Shown here: piece after piece, positions 1 to 7,332 of the stretch | Layout of the letters: the number at the start of each line of letters is the position of its first letter | How positions within the stretch are numbered: position 1 is the stretch's first letter | Source: Cyclobacteriaceae bacterium | GTDB taxonomy: Bacteria > Bacteroidota > Bacteroidia > Cytophagales > Cyclobacteriaceae | NCBI GenBank assembly: GCA_022842845.1 | Contig: JALHOT010000003.1 | Coordinates: 248,001 to 312,000, forward strand | Length of the DNA: 64,000 bases | Reading direction: 5' to 3' | Translations under genes and position numbers: made by a program | Notes under the pieces: model-generated | Database searches by the model: none | What the model was told of the DNA's origin: nothing | What the model saw: the letters and a program-made list of their open reading frames with translations, nothing else

Positions 1-696
1 TAAGGCTTCATTCTTATTGGCAGGATTCATCTGGTATGTTTTTTTATCACCAAATTTCGGAGCTGAGTCCAGGGCATCGCGGAAAGGATTATAAAAAGCA
101 CTGGCGTACTTGGCGGTATAACTCATGATTGATACCTCTGTAAAACCATTAGTATCCAACACTTCACGAATATAGCCCACTCGGCCGTCCATCATATCTG
201 AGGGGCCAATAATATCAATACCGGTGGCCGCCTGTGCCAGAGCCATCTTGCCTAAAATTTCAAGAGTCTCATCATTCAAAATTTTTCCATCCTTTACCAA
301 GCCATCATGGCCATCGCTACTGTAAGGATCCATGGCCACGTCCGTCATAATACAAGCCTCCGGAAATTGCTTTTTTATTTCGCGAAGTGCTTTCAGATAA
401 AAAAAGTTTGGATCGTAACTTCTGGTCGCTATTTTATCCTTCAGCGAATCCTCTACAGCCGGAAAAATATCAAAAGCTTTAATACCCAACTTTAAACATG
501 TTTCAATTTCCTTCAACATTAAATCAAGAGAGAATCGATAAATGCCGGGCATGGAGGCCACCTCAATTTGTTGATGACTTCCGTCAACTAAGAAAAGCGG
601 ATACAATAGATCATCTGTGGTAACTTTTGTTTCCTCTACTAGCGATCGGATGGCTGCACTTTTGCGATTTCTGCGTGGCCGTTGAATATTGTTCAT
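1..696 (-). CDS. hemB: Delta-aminolevulinic acid dehydratase (porphobilinogen synthase), C-terminus cut by window edge
   Basis: Condenses two 5-aminolevulinate molecules to porphobilinogen in cytoplasmic heme synthesis. Reading leftward from an ATG at 696, 232 codons stay open to the window edge; the family is about 320-330 residues, so about 95 C-terminal residues lie outside. Diagnostic motifs are visible: PLFLVDG near residue 33, DPYSSDGHDG near 123-132, GPSDMMDGR near 164-172 and YTAKYASAFY near 193-202, whose Lys196 is one of the two conserved active-site lysines. The metal region is the Asp/Ser-rich (MDPYSSDG) type rather than the cysteine triad of zinc-dependent enzymes, suggesting a Mg-dependent form. 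A TetR gene follows upstream on the same strand after 69 bases. Identification is firm; only the end is unseen. Confidence 0.95.
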   Translation of the reverse strand, partial: MNNIQRPRRNRKSAAIRSLVEETKVTTDDLLYPLFLVDGSHQQIEVASMPGIYRFSLDLMLKEIETCLKLGIKAFDIFPAVEDSLKDKIATRSYDPNFFYLKALREIKKQFPEACIMTDVAMDPYSSDGHDGLVKDGKILNDETLEILGKMALAQAATGIDIIGPSDMMDGRVGYIREVLDTNGFTEVSIMSYTAKYASAFYNPFRDALDSAPKFGDKKTYQMNPANKNEAL

Positions 697-765
697 GTAT
701 AGTCAGAAAGATATGACTACAAAAATAGCGAATGAATACCGTGCTTGTTAGTAATTTTTGCTGCC

Positions 766-1452
766 TTAGCCTACGCGGTAGCCCAAGGTGCCGTATACCA
801 AGTGCTTTAAAAAAGATAAGATCTCCTGATCATCCTTTAACTGCCCAAAATCTGTTAATGATGGTAAATGCTGCATAAAAAAATGTTGATGGTGCACCAT
901 TTCTAACAGTGTACTTGCCAAGGATCGCGAATATTGAAAGGCCGGATTATACTCCAGAAAAATCTGTGCGATGCGGGCACATAAATCCTTGTATGGCTTA
1001 AAAAACAACTGTTGATTATCTTCTGTAACGTGGCTGGTTAAGTAAGACTTAGAATTTTCCTTTGTTACTAAGGATTGCAAAACTCGTTTCTCAACCGCAG
1101 GCCCGCCCATTAAGTCGCCATCTATTCTGTGCAGTAAAATGCTTAACACTGTATCAATTTTGCTGGTAGCATTGGGAAGGTTTGCGGTGTGCACCATGAC
1201 CAGGTATTCCTGCCAGCGCCAATACCAGCCCACCAGGTAAAGCAAAAGCCTATGCTTATTTTCGAAATAGCGGTAAATACTCGATTCGTTAGTGTTGAGT
1301 TCAACCGCCAGTTTTTTAAAGGTAAATTCCTCCAGGCCCACCCGCTCAATTAAAATGGCCCCCTGCTGAACAATGCGCTTACCGAGTTCAGAACTGGCCG
1401 GATCTCTTAAAAACAGCTTTTCATTCATCTGTATCTGAAGCTGCCAGGTCAT
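766..1452 (-). CDS. TetR/AcrR-family transcriptional regulator
   Basis: A 228-residue protein with an N-terminal DNA-binding domain at about residues 20-70: the helix-turn-helix reads FTFKKLAVELNTNESSIYRYF followed by ENKHRLL, which is the TetR signature (recognition helix ending in YRYF, then a K at the start of helix 4). The rest is a helical ligand-binding domain that I cannot assign to a known effector. A second in-frame ATG at residue 9 (MNEKLF) is a possible alternative start. It is divergent from the isocitrate dehydrogenase gene, and a perfect TAnnTTTG box lies 27-34 bases upstream of its ATG. Its target is unknown; the neighbouring hemB or icd are only guesses from position. Confidence 0.85.
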   Translation of the reverse strand: MTWQLQIQMNEKLFLRDPASSELGKRIVQQGAILIERVGLEEFTFKKLAVELNTNESSIYRYFENKHRLLLYLVGWYWRWQEYLVMVHTANLPNATSKIDTVLSILLHRIDGDLMGGPAVEKRVLQSLVTKENSKSYLTSHVTEDNQQLFFKPYKDLCARIAQIFLEYNPAFQYSRSLASTLLEMVHHQHFFMQHLPSLTDFGQLKDDQEILSFLKHLVYGTLGYRVG

Positions 1453-1478
1453 TTTCCTTTAAATTTTTAGGTGTTGGA

Positions 1479-1486
1479 CAAAGTTA
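1479..1486 (-). promoter_or_regulatory. Candidate -7 promoter box for the TetR gene
   Basis: On the minus strand the bases read TAACTTTG, a perfect match to the Bacteroidota -7 consensus TAnnTTTG, 27 bases upstream of the TetR start at 1452. No convincing TTG lies 19-21 bases further upstream, so the -33 element is weak. Confidence 0.4.
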
Positions 1487-1562
1487 TTGAAAAAATCAGA
1501 ACATAAGTCTATAGCTTTCGTTAATGAAAGTATTACTTTTACTTATAAAACTAATACTACCT

Positions 1563-3011
1563 ATGGAGATTGCAAAAAAACCAATAACGGTTGCTTTTGG
1601 GGATGGTATAGGGCCAGAAATCATGGAATCAACCTTAGCCATTTTAGCTGCAGCAGGTGCCCAAATAGCCCCGGAAATCATTGAAATAGGTGAAAAACTA
1701 TACCATCAGGGCCATAGTTCAGGTATAAAACCAGATGCCTGGGAATCCATTCGCAGAACCAAAGTATTATTAAAGGCACCCATTACTACCCCCCAGGGTG
1801 GAGGTGTGAAGAGCCTTAATGTAACCATGCGCAAAATGCTTGGCTTGTACGCCAATGTAAGGCCTTGTGTTTCTTACGCGCCATTTGTCTTTACCAAACA
1901 TCCGGTAATGGATGTAGTAATCGTTCGCGAAAACGAAGAAGACTTATATGCAGGTATAGAGCATCAGCAAACCGATGATGTGGTGCAATGCCTGAAACTA
2001 ATCAGCAGACCGGGTTGCGAAAAAATTGTTCGTTACGCTTTTGAATACGCGCATCAGTATGGTCGTAAAAAAGTTACCTGCCTCACAAAAGATAACATCA
2101 TGAAAATGACCGATGGTCTTTTCAGAAAAGTGTTTGAAGAAGTTGCGCTGGAGTATCCTCATATAGAAAGCGAACATTGGATAATCGATATCGGTACCGC
2201 CATGTTAGCCGATACGCCAGAAAAATTTGATGTGATTGTTACGCCAAATTTATATGGAGACATCATCAGCGATGTGGCCGCACAAATAACCGGCTCGGTA
2301 GGAATCGCGGGATCCGCTAACATCGGAGAGCAATGCGCGATGTTCGAGGCTATACATGGCTCGGCTCCGAAAATTGCAGGCCTTGACAAAGCCAATCCCT
2401 CAGGTCTATTGCTGGCGGCAGTACAAATGCTGATTCATATTGATCAGCCAACCGTAGCAGAAAAAATTCATAATGCCTGGTTAGCAACCCTGGAAGAAGG
2501 TTTACACACAACCGATATCTACCATGTTGATATCAGCAAACGAGAACTTGGCACAAAAGCATTTACGGAAGAAGTTATACGCAACCTTGGTAAAAAACCG
2601 GTTCACTTAAAAGCGGTGAGTTATGCCAATGCGCACAAACCCATCACTATAAAAGTGAAAGAAAAACCAAAGGCTCAAAAAGCAACAGTAGGGGTCGACA
2701 TATTTTTGCATTGGAAAGAGGGTTCACCTAATACATTAGGCAAAGCCATTGAACCGATGGCCAATGATGCCCTCCATTTAAGCATGATCACCAACAGAGG
2801 TATTAAAGTTTACCCTGATGGCTTGCCCGAAACATTTTGCACAGATCACTGGCGCTGCCGTTTTACAACAGACAATTTCAAACCAACCAGCTACCAGGAA
2901 ATACTTGCGTTGATGGAACGCATGACCAAACAAGGTTTTGACATTGTTAAAACTGAAAACTTATGCACGTTTGATGGTAAGCCTGCCTTCTCTTTAGGAC
3001 AAGGACAATAA
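1563..3011 (+). CDS. icd: NADP-dependent isocitrate dehydrogenase (long, Thermus-type)
   Basis: Oxidative decarboxylation of isocitrate to 2-oxoglutarate in the TCA cycle. From the ATG at 1563 the protein has 482 residues (MEIAKKPITV...). An upstream in-frame ATG at 1524 would add a hydrophobic 13-residue extension that relatives lack. The catalytic core (about residues 1-340) has the N-terminal AFGDGIGPEIM nucleotide-binding start, RENEEDLYAGIEH, the NLYGDIISDVAAQITGSVG segment and the HGSAPKIAGLDKANPSG loop. About 130 extra C-terminal residues match the longer Thermus-type enzyme rather than the E. coli type. The next gene starts 12 bases downstream. An isopropylmalate or homoisocitrate dehydrogenase is less likely given the length and the C-terminal domain. 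Confidence 0.9.
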   Translation: MEIAKKPITVAFGDGIGPEIMESTLAILAAAGAQIAPEIIEIGEKLYHQGHSSGIKPDAWESIRRTKVLLKAPITTPQGGGVKSLNVTMRKMLGLYANVRPCVSYAPFVFTKHPVMDVVIVRENEEDLYAGIEHQQTDDVVQCLKLISRPGCEKIVRYAFEYAHQYGRKKVTCLTKDNIMKMTDGLFRKVFEEVALEYPHIESEHWIIDIGTAMLADTPEKFDVIVTPNLYGDIISDVAAQITGSVGIAGSANIGEQCAMFEAIHGSAPKIAGLDKANPSGLLLAAVQMLIHIDQPTVAEKIHNAWLATLEEGLHTTDIYHVDISKRELGTKAFTEEVIRNLGKKPVHLKAVSYANAHKPITIKVKEKPKAQKATVGVDIFLHWKEGSPNTLGKAIEPMANDALHLSMITNRGIKVYPDGLPETFCTDHWRCRFTTDNFKPTSYQEILALMERMTKQGFDIVKTENLCTFDGKPAFSLGQGQ

Positions 3012-3023
3012 CCGCTCAGAACA

Positions 3024-3863
3024 ATGTCAACTTCTGTGGAATTTTTTAAAGGCCGCAAAGCAGTGATTGCCACTAAACATAGCAAGGAAACTGTTATGCA
3101 ACCATTATTGAACGAGCACCTGGGAATAGATTGCTTTACCATTCCGGGATTCGACACAGACGTTTTCGGAACCTTTGCAGGGGAGGTGGAACGAGTATTG
3201 TCACCTATTGATACTTTGCGTGCCAAGATTAATGCTGCCCTTGACATGAGTCAGCAAGATCTTGGTTTTGGCAATGAAGGATCTTTTGGGCCACATCCAC
3301 AAATTCCTTTCATTCCTTGTGGACTGGAACTGGTGATGATGATCGACCGAAAGCACAAGCTGGAAATCGTTGCTTCAAACCTTACCACTGAAACTAATTT
3401 CAGGCAGGAGACTATCAATAACATTCAAGCTTTAGAAACTTTTCTTCAGTCAATTGATTTCCCTTCGCATGCGGTTATTCTGAAACAAGAAAATAATGCC
3501 GGGCTAAAAAAGGGTATAAATAATTGGGAAGATCTTTATCAAGCTAGCCAAGCATTGGGTTTGGAAACAAACGCTTTAATCGCAGAACCAGACATGCGCG
3601 CCCTCTTTAACCCAACACGCATGGAGACGATCAAAGCCACTACACAAATGCTGGTTGACAAAATTCTGCAACAATGCCCTGAATGCCACATGCCTGGTTT
3701 TGGAGATGAGCAAAAAATCAGCGGGCTACCTTGCGAATGGTGTGGAGAAGCAACCGATCTGATGAAACAAAAAATAATTGTTTGTCAACACTGTCAATAT
3801 CAGGTTAGCTACGAGGTCGATCAGAAAGCTTCACCTATGTATTGTAATCAATGTAACCCCTAA
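3024..3863 (+). CDS. DUF6671 family protein with C-terminal zinc ribbon
   Basis: A 279-residue soluble protein of unknown function. The N-terminal 180 residues contain features I associate with the DUF6671 family (GRKAVIATKHSKE at the start, then the region around GNEGSFGPHPQ). The C-terminal 70 residues hold four Cys pairs or Cys/His knuckles, CPECH, CEWC, CQHC and CNQC, arranged like a double zinc ribbon. It starts 12 bases after icd, so the two are probably co-transcribed. The zinc-ribbon reading is direct; family membership is from recall; the function is unknown. Confidence 0.75.
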   Translation: MSTSVEFFKGRKAVIATKHSKETVMQPLLNEHLGIDCFTIPGFDTDVFGTFAGEVERVLSPIDTLRAKINAALDMSQQDLGFGNEGSFGPHPQIPFIPCGLELVMMIDRKHKLEIVASNLTTETNFRQETINNIQALETFLQSIDFPSHAVILKQENNAGLKKGINNWEDLYQASQALGLETNALIAEPDMRALFNPTRMETIKATTQMLVDKILQQCPECHMPGFGDEQKISGLPCEWCGEATDLMKQKIIVCQHCQYQVSYEVDQKASPMYCNQCNP

Positions 3864-3867
3864 CGTT

Positions 3868-3957
3868 ATGCACACATTTACACGCAGTAAAAATGGTAAT
3901 TCATGGTTCTGGCCGGCATTGCTTTTGGCCTTACTGATTATTGAAATTATTCGGTAA
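3868..3957 (+). CDS. Very small hydrophobic membrane peptide (29 aa), putative
   Basis: An ATG four bases after the DUF6671 stop opens 29 codons ending in TAA. The peptide has a short polar N-terminus, a WFWP turn and then one hydrophobic segment (ALLLALLIIEII) long enough for a single membrane span. It sits between two genes of the same strand, 15 bases before the next small gene. Only position, compactness and hydrophobicity support it; it may be chance. Confidence 0.35.
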   Translation: MHTFTRSKNGNSWFWPALLLALLIIEIIR

Positions 3958-3972
3958 TAAAAATACAGCGAT

Positions 3973-4137
3973 ATGAAAAAGAGCATGCTTGACTACTGTA
4001 AACTCATCTTATCAAAAGTAAGTTTCGACAAAAGACTGTTACGGAAAGAGTATCGCAAATCAATCACTGTATTGACCCTGAGCGAACGCTACCATTTGAA
4101 GCAATGGCTGAGGAAGGAAGTGCTTCGGCAGACTTAA
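3973..4137 (+). CDS. Small conserved Bacteroidota protein (54 aa)
   Basis: A 54-residue ORF, too short for usual gene-length cutoffs. It opens with MKKSMLDYCKLILSKVSFDK, then a basic segment (RLLRKEYRKS) and ends with LKQWLRKEVLRQT. The pattern of an MLDYCK start, the VSFD element and a closing LKxW helix recurs in short hypothetical proteins I recall from many Bacteroidota genomes, so I believe it is real. It is highly basic and helical with no membrane span; an RNA- or ribosome-associated role is possible but unproven. It lies in the same direction as the two preceding genes and is convergent with the secreted protein at 4172. Confidence 0.65.
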   Translation: MKKSMLDYCKLILSKVSFDKRLLRKEYRKSITVLTLSERYHLKQWLRKEVLRQT

Positions 4138-4171
4138 ATATATTCGTTAATGCAGAGGCTGCTCTATATTA

Positions 4172-4747
4172 CTACTCATCAATCTGCAGGCTTGTGATCT
4201 CCTTGTTATTGTAGTATAACTTTGCTTTGGGCAGGTAGCACTCAATTTCCTGATAGGTAATGCTTACGTGCTTACCCACTAACTTTTTAGGATCCTCTTG
4301 AAATTCATCTGAGCCGGGGAAATAACGAAGCCAAATCAGCTTGTGCTCTTTACCACCATTTTCTTTTAGTGTAATAAATAAAAAGTCTTTCTCCTCCACA
4401 GATTTGATTTTACCGCTTAAGCTTAACACATCAGTTTCATCTTTTCCTTGTTCTATAAAGGCACTAAAAACATCTGGACAAATAGGCGCCATCTGAATAC
4501 CTACTTTCTCACCAAGCTTTCGCATGGCTTCACTGTCCGTCATTTCAAGATCCATATTGTTTCGCTGGGCACTCTCCAGCATGCAAAGACCCAAAGCCAT
4601 TTCTACTTCTTTACGCTTGGTCATATCCATCTTTCTTTTGGAAATACACTCGCAGGTTTCAATAGCTAATGTTCTGTAAATATCTTCCTGAGCAATAGTT
4701 GTAAACGAAATGACTAAGGCAAGTAAAAAGAAAAGCGGTTTTTTCAT
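4172..4747 (-). CDS. Secreted protein of unknown function, 191 aa
   Basis: The N-terminus is a clear signal peptide (MKKPLFFLLALVISFTTIAQ, cleavage after the A-Q region), so the mature protein of about 171 residues is exported. The first half is rich in Cys and Met (TCECISKR, LGLCMLE, ICPDVF), giving four conserved-looking cysteines that could form disulfides in the periplasm. The second half (after about residue 110, LSGKIKSVEEKDFLFITLKE) is beta-rich and resembles a small OB-like barrel. It is monocistronic, with 72 bases to the next start on its strand. I do not recognise a named family. Confidence 0.7.
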   Translation of the reverse strand: MKKPLFFLLALVISFTTIAQEDIYRTLAIETCECISKRKMDMTKRKEVEMALGLCMLESAQRNNMDLEMTDSEAMRKLGEKVGIQMAPICPDVFSAFIEQGKDETDVLSLSGKIKSVEEKDFLFITLKENGGKEHKLIWLRYFPGSDEFQEDPKKLVGKHVSITYQEIECYLPKAKLYYNNKEITSLQIDE

Positions 4748-4818
4748 AGGGGTTGATTATGCCATAAAAGTAAGAAAAGATTTCTCCTTTCATGTTCGCA
4801 CATCCATATGACTGGTTT

Positions 4819-5025
4819 TCACTCCTTTATAAATTCCAGGATATCTCCTGGCTGGCAATCCAGTTCTTTGCAAATAGCCTCTAAGGTAGAAAAGCGGATG
4901 GCTTTCGCTTTGCCTGTTTTTAAGATAGAAAGGTTGGCAAGTGATAAATCAATTTTCTCTGCCAACTCTTTTGATTGCATCTTACGCCTGGCCAGCATAA
5001 CATCTAAATTTACAATGATGGGCAT
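4819..5025 (-). CDS. Cro/C1-type (XRE) helix-turn-helix regulator, YozG-like
   Basis: A 68-residue single-domain regulator. The HTH is visible as MQSKELAEKIDLSLANLSIL followed by KTGKAKAIRFSTLEAICKEL, the usual XRE helix order, ending in DCQPGDILEF, a C-terminal signature of the short regulators found beside DUF2975 membrane proteins. It lies only 2 bases after the preceding DUF2975 gene, so it is the last cistron of a three-gene operon. The palindrome at 6369-6391, upstream of the first cistron, is its likely operator (inference). Such gene pairs are common in Bacillota and Bacteroidota, but their physiological role is poorly known. Confidence 0.85.
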   Translation of the reverse strand: MPIIVNLDVMLARRKMQSKELAEKIDLSLANLSILKTGKAKAIRFSTLEAICKELDCQPGDILEFIKE

Positions 5026-5027
5026 AG

Positions 5028-5672
5028 TTAAATCGTTAAGGCTGCCTCTTTTTCCATTTCAATACCTCTTTCGTAAACCATAGCAATAATGAATATTACC
5101 AAACCAACCTGAACATAATTATTCACAAAATCAGCATTAAATCTCAACTGATTTTCAGAAACCTCCCTAACCATTTTATCAATCAAAGCATTTGTAGATA
5201 TCAACGCTACACCCCAAGCCACATATGATGCTCCCAACCATTTCAATCTTTTTTTATTTCCTTCCAAGAATGGCTTCTCTTTTGAAATATTGTGAAGGAC
5301 AAGAAATAGATTAAAGTAAGTGATTATGTAAAAAAAAGAATTTAATGGTGAAAAATTAAATATTGGTAAAAATGAGAGTGGAACTGCCAGTTGAGCAGCA
5401 AAAGGTAATTTAAGTTCTGCCTCGCCCGTGTTACTTCTTGAAAAAAATAGTTTCTCTGCAGTCTCGATTGTAAGGGTATCATTCGGCATGACAATCAATG
5501 CAACAGAAACGGATATTGGCTTGGGACTGAAGTTCGTCTCAAAACCATCATAGAGTATTGAACAAGTAAGAAGTAAAAAAATTAAGGTCGAAGCCACCAA
5601 ATTGGATAACAAAACAAATTTGACAACTACAAAAAGTAATGGTGTCGCTTTTAACTTTCTTGCAAATTTCAT
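5028..5672 (-). CDS. DUF2975-type membrane protein
   Basis: A 214-residue membrane protein with about four spans: LLFVVVKFVLLSNLVASTL near the N-terminus, a span near residue 110 (FFYIITYFNLFLVL), one near 145 (WGVALISTNAL) and one near the C-terminus (GLVIFIIAMVYERGIEM). The closing FIIAMVYERGIEMEKE segment resembles the DUF2975 signature (last helix followed by a charged, Glu-rich tail). It sits between a longer paralogue-like gene (4-base gap) and the XRE regulator (2-base gap). The similarity to the neighbour is mainly topological. Confidence 0.6.
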   Translation of the reverse strand: MKFARKLKATPLLFVVVKFVLLSNLVASTLIFLLLTCSILYDGFETNFSPKPISVSVALIVMPNDTLTIETAEKLFFSRSNTGEAELKLPFAAQLAVPLSFLPIFNFSPLNSFFYIITYFNLFLVLHNISKEKPFLEGNKKRLKWLGASYVAWGVALISTNALIDKMVREVSENQLRFNADFVNNYVQVGLVIFIIAMVYERGIEMEKEAALTI

Positions 5673-5676
5673 GAGT

Positions 5677-6336
5677 CTATATTGTTAAGTCTTGTTCTTC
5701 TTTTAATTGTAAGCCTTGTTTAAATACTTCTACCAGAATAAGCACTATTAATCCAGCCGCAATCCATGAAGAGACAAAAGAGCCTTGCCCAAAATTTAGT
5801 CCAACCCAATATCCTGCAGTATATAATGGGCTTGTTGAATTAATAATTGAATGCGAAAAGAACTCATCAATTACATAGTGTTTGGCCCAATCGCCAAACC
5901 AATGAAATGGTTCAATTAATAAAAGAAGAATACCTACCAAACGTAAATGGCCAATTGTTTTGGCTGAGAATGGATTCTTTACTTGCAATGACTTAACGAT
6001 TCGTTTTAGAGTAATAATGATCAAACCCGTATACAGTATTTGAAAGATTGTCATTCCTAGAAATAATGTGCGCAGCAGGGGACTTGAAGTATTAAAACTT
6101 ATGGCTACATCTGTTGCTACTAATGATGGTTCCGTAATGGATGAGTCATTTGCCTTAATTGCTGATAACTCCGCACTTAGCGGATAATTTCTCCGGGTAT
6201 CTAAACCTAGCAAAAAATGAGTACTGTCAATTTTACCTATCAGGTAAAAACAAATGACGACAACTCCACCAAAGACGTAAACTAACAGCGAAAAATTGAT
6301 AATCCACAGCAGGACTTTATAACTAATTGCCTTCAT
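5677..6336 (-). CDS. DUF2975 domain membrane protein
   Basis: A 219-residue protein with four predicted spans: residues 8-33 (LLWIINFSLLVYVFGGVVVICF), about 95-112 (LGMTIFQILYTGLIIITL), about 130-145 (LRLVGILLLLIEPFHWF) and 195-212 (SSWIAAGLIVLILVEVF). The final helix is followed by KQGLQLKEEQDLTI, the typical DUF2975 ending. It is the first gene of an operon with the next DUF2975-type protein and the XRE regulator. A perfect 23-base palindrome lies 33 bases before its ATG. Function unknown; a membrane-sensing partner of the regulator is an inference. Confidence 0.7.
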   Translation of the reverse strand: MKAISYKVLLWIINFSLLVYVFGGVVVICFYLIGKIDSTHFLLGLDTRRNYPLSAELSAIKANDSSITEPSLVATDVAISFNTSSPLLRTLFLGMTIFQILYTGLIIITLKRIVKSLQVKNPFSAKTIGHLRLVGILLLLIEPFHWFGDWAKHYVIDEFFSHSIINSTSPLYTAGYWVGLNFGQGSFVSSWIAAGLIVLILVEVFKQGLQLKEEQDLTI

Positions 6337-6368
6337 ATCATAAAAAATATGACACGAATTAAAATAAA

Positions 6369-6391
6369 TATTTATTGATTATCAATAAATA
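6369..6391. promoter_or_regulatory. Perfect 23-base palindrome, candidate operator of the XRE regulator
   Basis: Eleven-base arms (TATTTATTGAT and ATCAATAAATA) flank a single central T. The site lies 33 bases upstream of the first DUF2975 gene and just downstream of the stop of the DUF2520 gene. It has no G+C-rich stem and no T-run, so it does not look like a terminator. Binding by the operon's own XRE protein is an inference. Confidence 0.5.
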
Positions 6392-6402
6392 ATTATCAAA
6401 AA

Positions 6403-7197
6403 TCACTCTTCTTGACCGTGGCTGTCTATAATATGCTGACTGATAAGCTGATACAACTCCGCAATGGCTGCGTCTTCCTGCAACAGGGCCATATGCCTGT
6501 CGAGGGTTTCCAGGTCGCCCCGCACAGCCGGGCCGGTTTGCGATGCCTCCGGGCCAATGGCTAAGGATTTATTAATTGTTTCACTAATCAAAGGCTTCAG
6601 CCAATCATAGGGTAGCTCACTAACATCCATAATATTTTTTGAGATGGTGAGCATATGGTTGGTGAAGTTGGAGGCAAAGACGGCTGCTACATGTAATGCC
6701 GCGCGCCTGGTTGAATCGATAGCCAATACCTTTTTGCTAATGGCTTTTGCCATCTTCATCAGCTGCTTTTCTACATCCTGATTTTCGCATTCAATAAAAA
6801 TGGGAAGCTCTGCAAAATCAACTTTCTTCTGTTTGCTAAAAGTCTGTAAAGGATAGAACACACCAATGTTAAGCGTAGCTGCCCTAGCCAGCACCCGTAA
6901 AGGCTGACTACCAGAGGTATGAACAAGAATGCCATTATCTGGCAAGATGATTTCCTGCAGCACCTCAGGCAAGGCATCATCACTTACCGTAAGAAAAAAT
7001 ACCTGCGAATCGCTATTCGAAAAGTCAAGATCTGTCTTTACCTCTGCCTGGTATAACTTGTGTACCAGCGCACTGGCATTTTTTTGAGAGCGGTTATACA
7101 CTTCGCGCACCACGTAACCAGCATTATCGAGCGCAGGTGCCAGGTGCCAGGCCACATTGCCTGCACCAACGAAGGAAATAGAAAAGGCAGATTGCAT
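6403..7197 (-). CDS. Rossmann-fold DUF2520 domain protein (NADP-dependent dehydrogenase-like)
   Basis: A 264-residue cytoplasmic protein. Residues 4-30 form a dinucleotide-binding site (ISFVGAGNVAWHLAPAL, the GxGN variant), and the C-terminal half is the helical DUF2520 domain, with RRAALHVAAVFASNFTNHM and GPAVRGDLETLDRHM. This architecture resembles the 6-phosphogluconate dehydrogenase-like fold used by F420/NADP reductases and ketopantoate reductase. The substrate is unknown. It is very widely conserved as a single gene in Bacteroidota. It diverges from the CoA transferase gene. Confidence 0.85.
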   Translation of the reverse strand: MQSAFSISFVGAGNVAWHLAPALDNAGYVVREVYNRSQKNASALVHKLYQAEVKTDLDFSNSDSQVFFLTVSDDALPEVLQEIILPDNGILVHTSGSQPLRVLARAATLNIGVFYPLQTFSKQKKVDFAELPIFIECENQDVEKQLMKMAKAISKKVLAIDSTRRAALHVAAVFASNFTNHMLTISKNIMDVSELPYDWLKPLISETINKSLAIGPEASQTGPAVRGDLETLDRHMALLQEDAAIAELYQLISQHIIDSHGQEE

Positions 7198-7245
7198 GGT
7201 CTAAAAATACACTTTCAAAAGAAAACATTGCTATACACAATCGAT

Positions 7246-7261
7246 TGCTTTATATAAAGCA
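7246..7261. repeat. Perfect 16-base palindrome in a divergent intergenic region
   Basis: TGCTTTATATAAAGCA reads identically on both strands. It lies between the divergent DUF2520 and CoA transferase genes, 48 bases from one start and 72 from the other. The even symmetry and central TATA fit a small dimeric regulator site, but no regulator is adjacent and chance is possible. Confidence 0.3.
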
Positions 7262-7332
7262 TCAGGCGCGATGATTAAAGTCAAGATTACAGCATGCTTG
7301 GAGATCTATCTTTCGTGCGTAAATTGTTTGAT

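Noticed and set aside
7294-7332. Upstream ATG for the CoA transferase at 7294
   Set aside because: The additional 13 residues do not match the family's N-terminus; MNNTLPYVSA at 7333 does.
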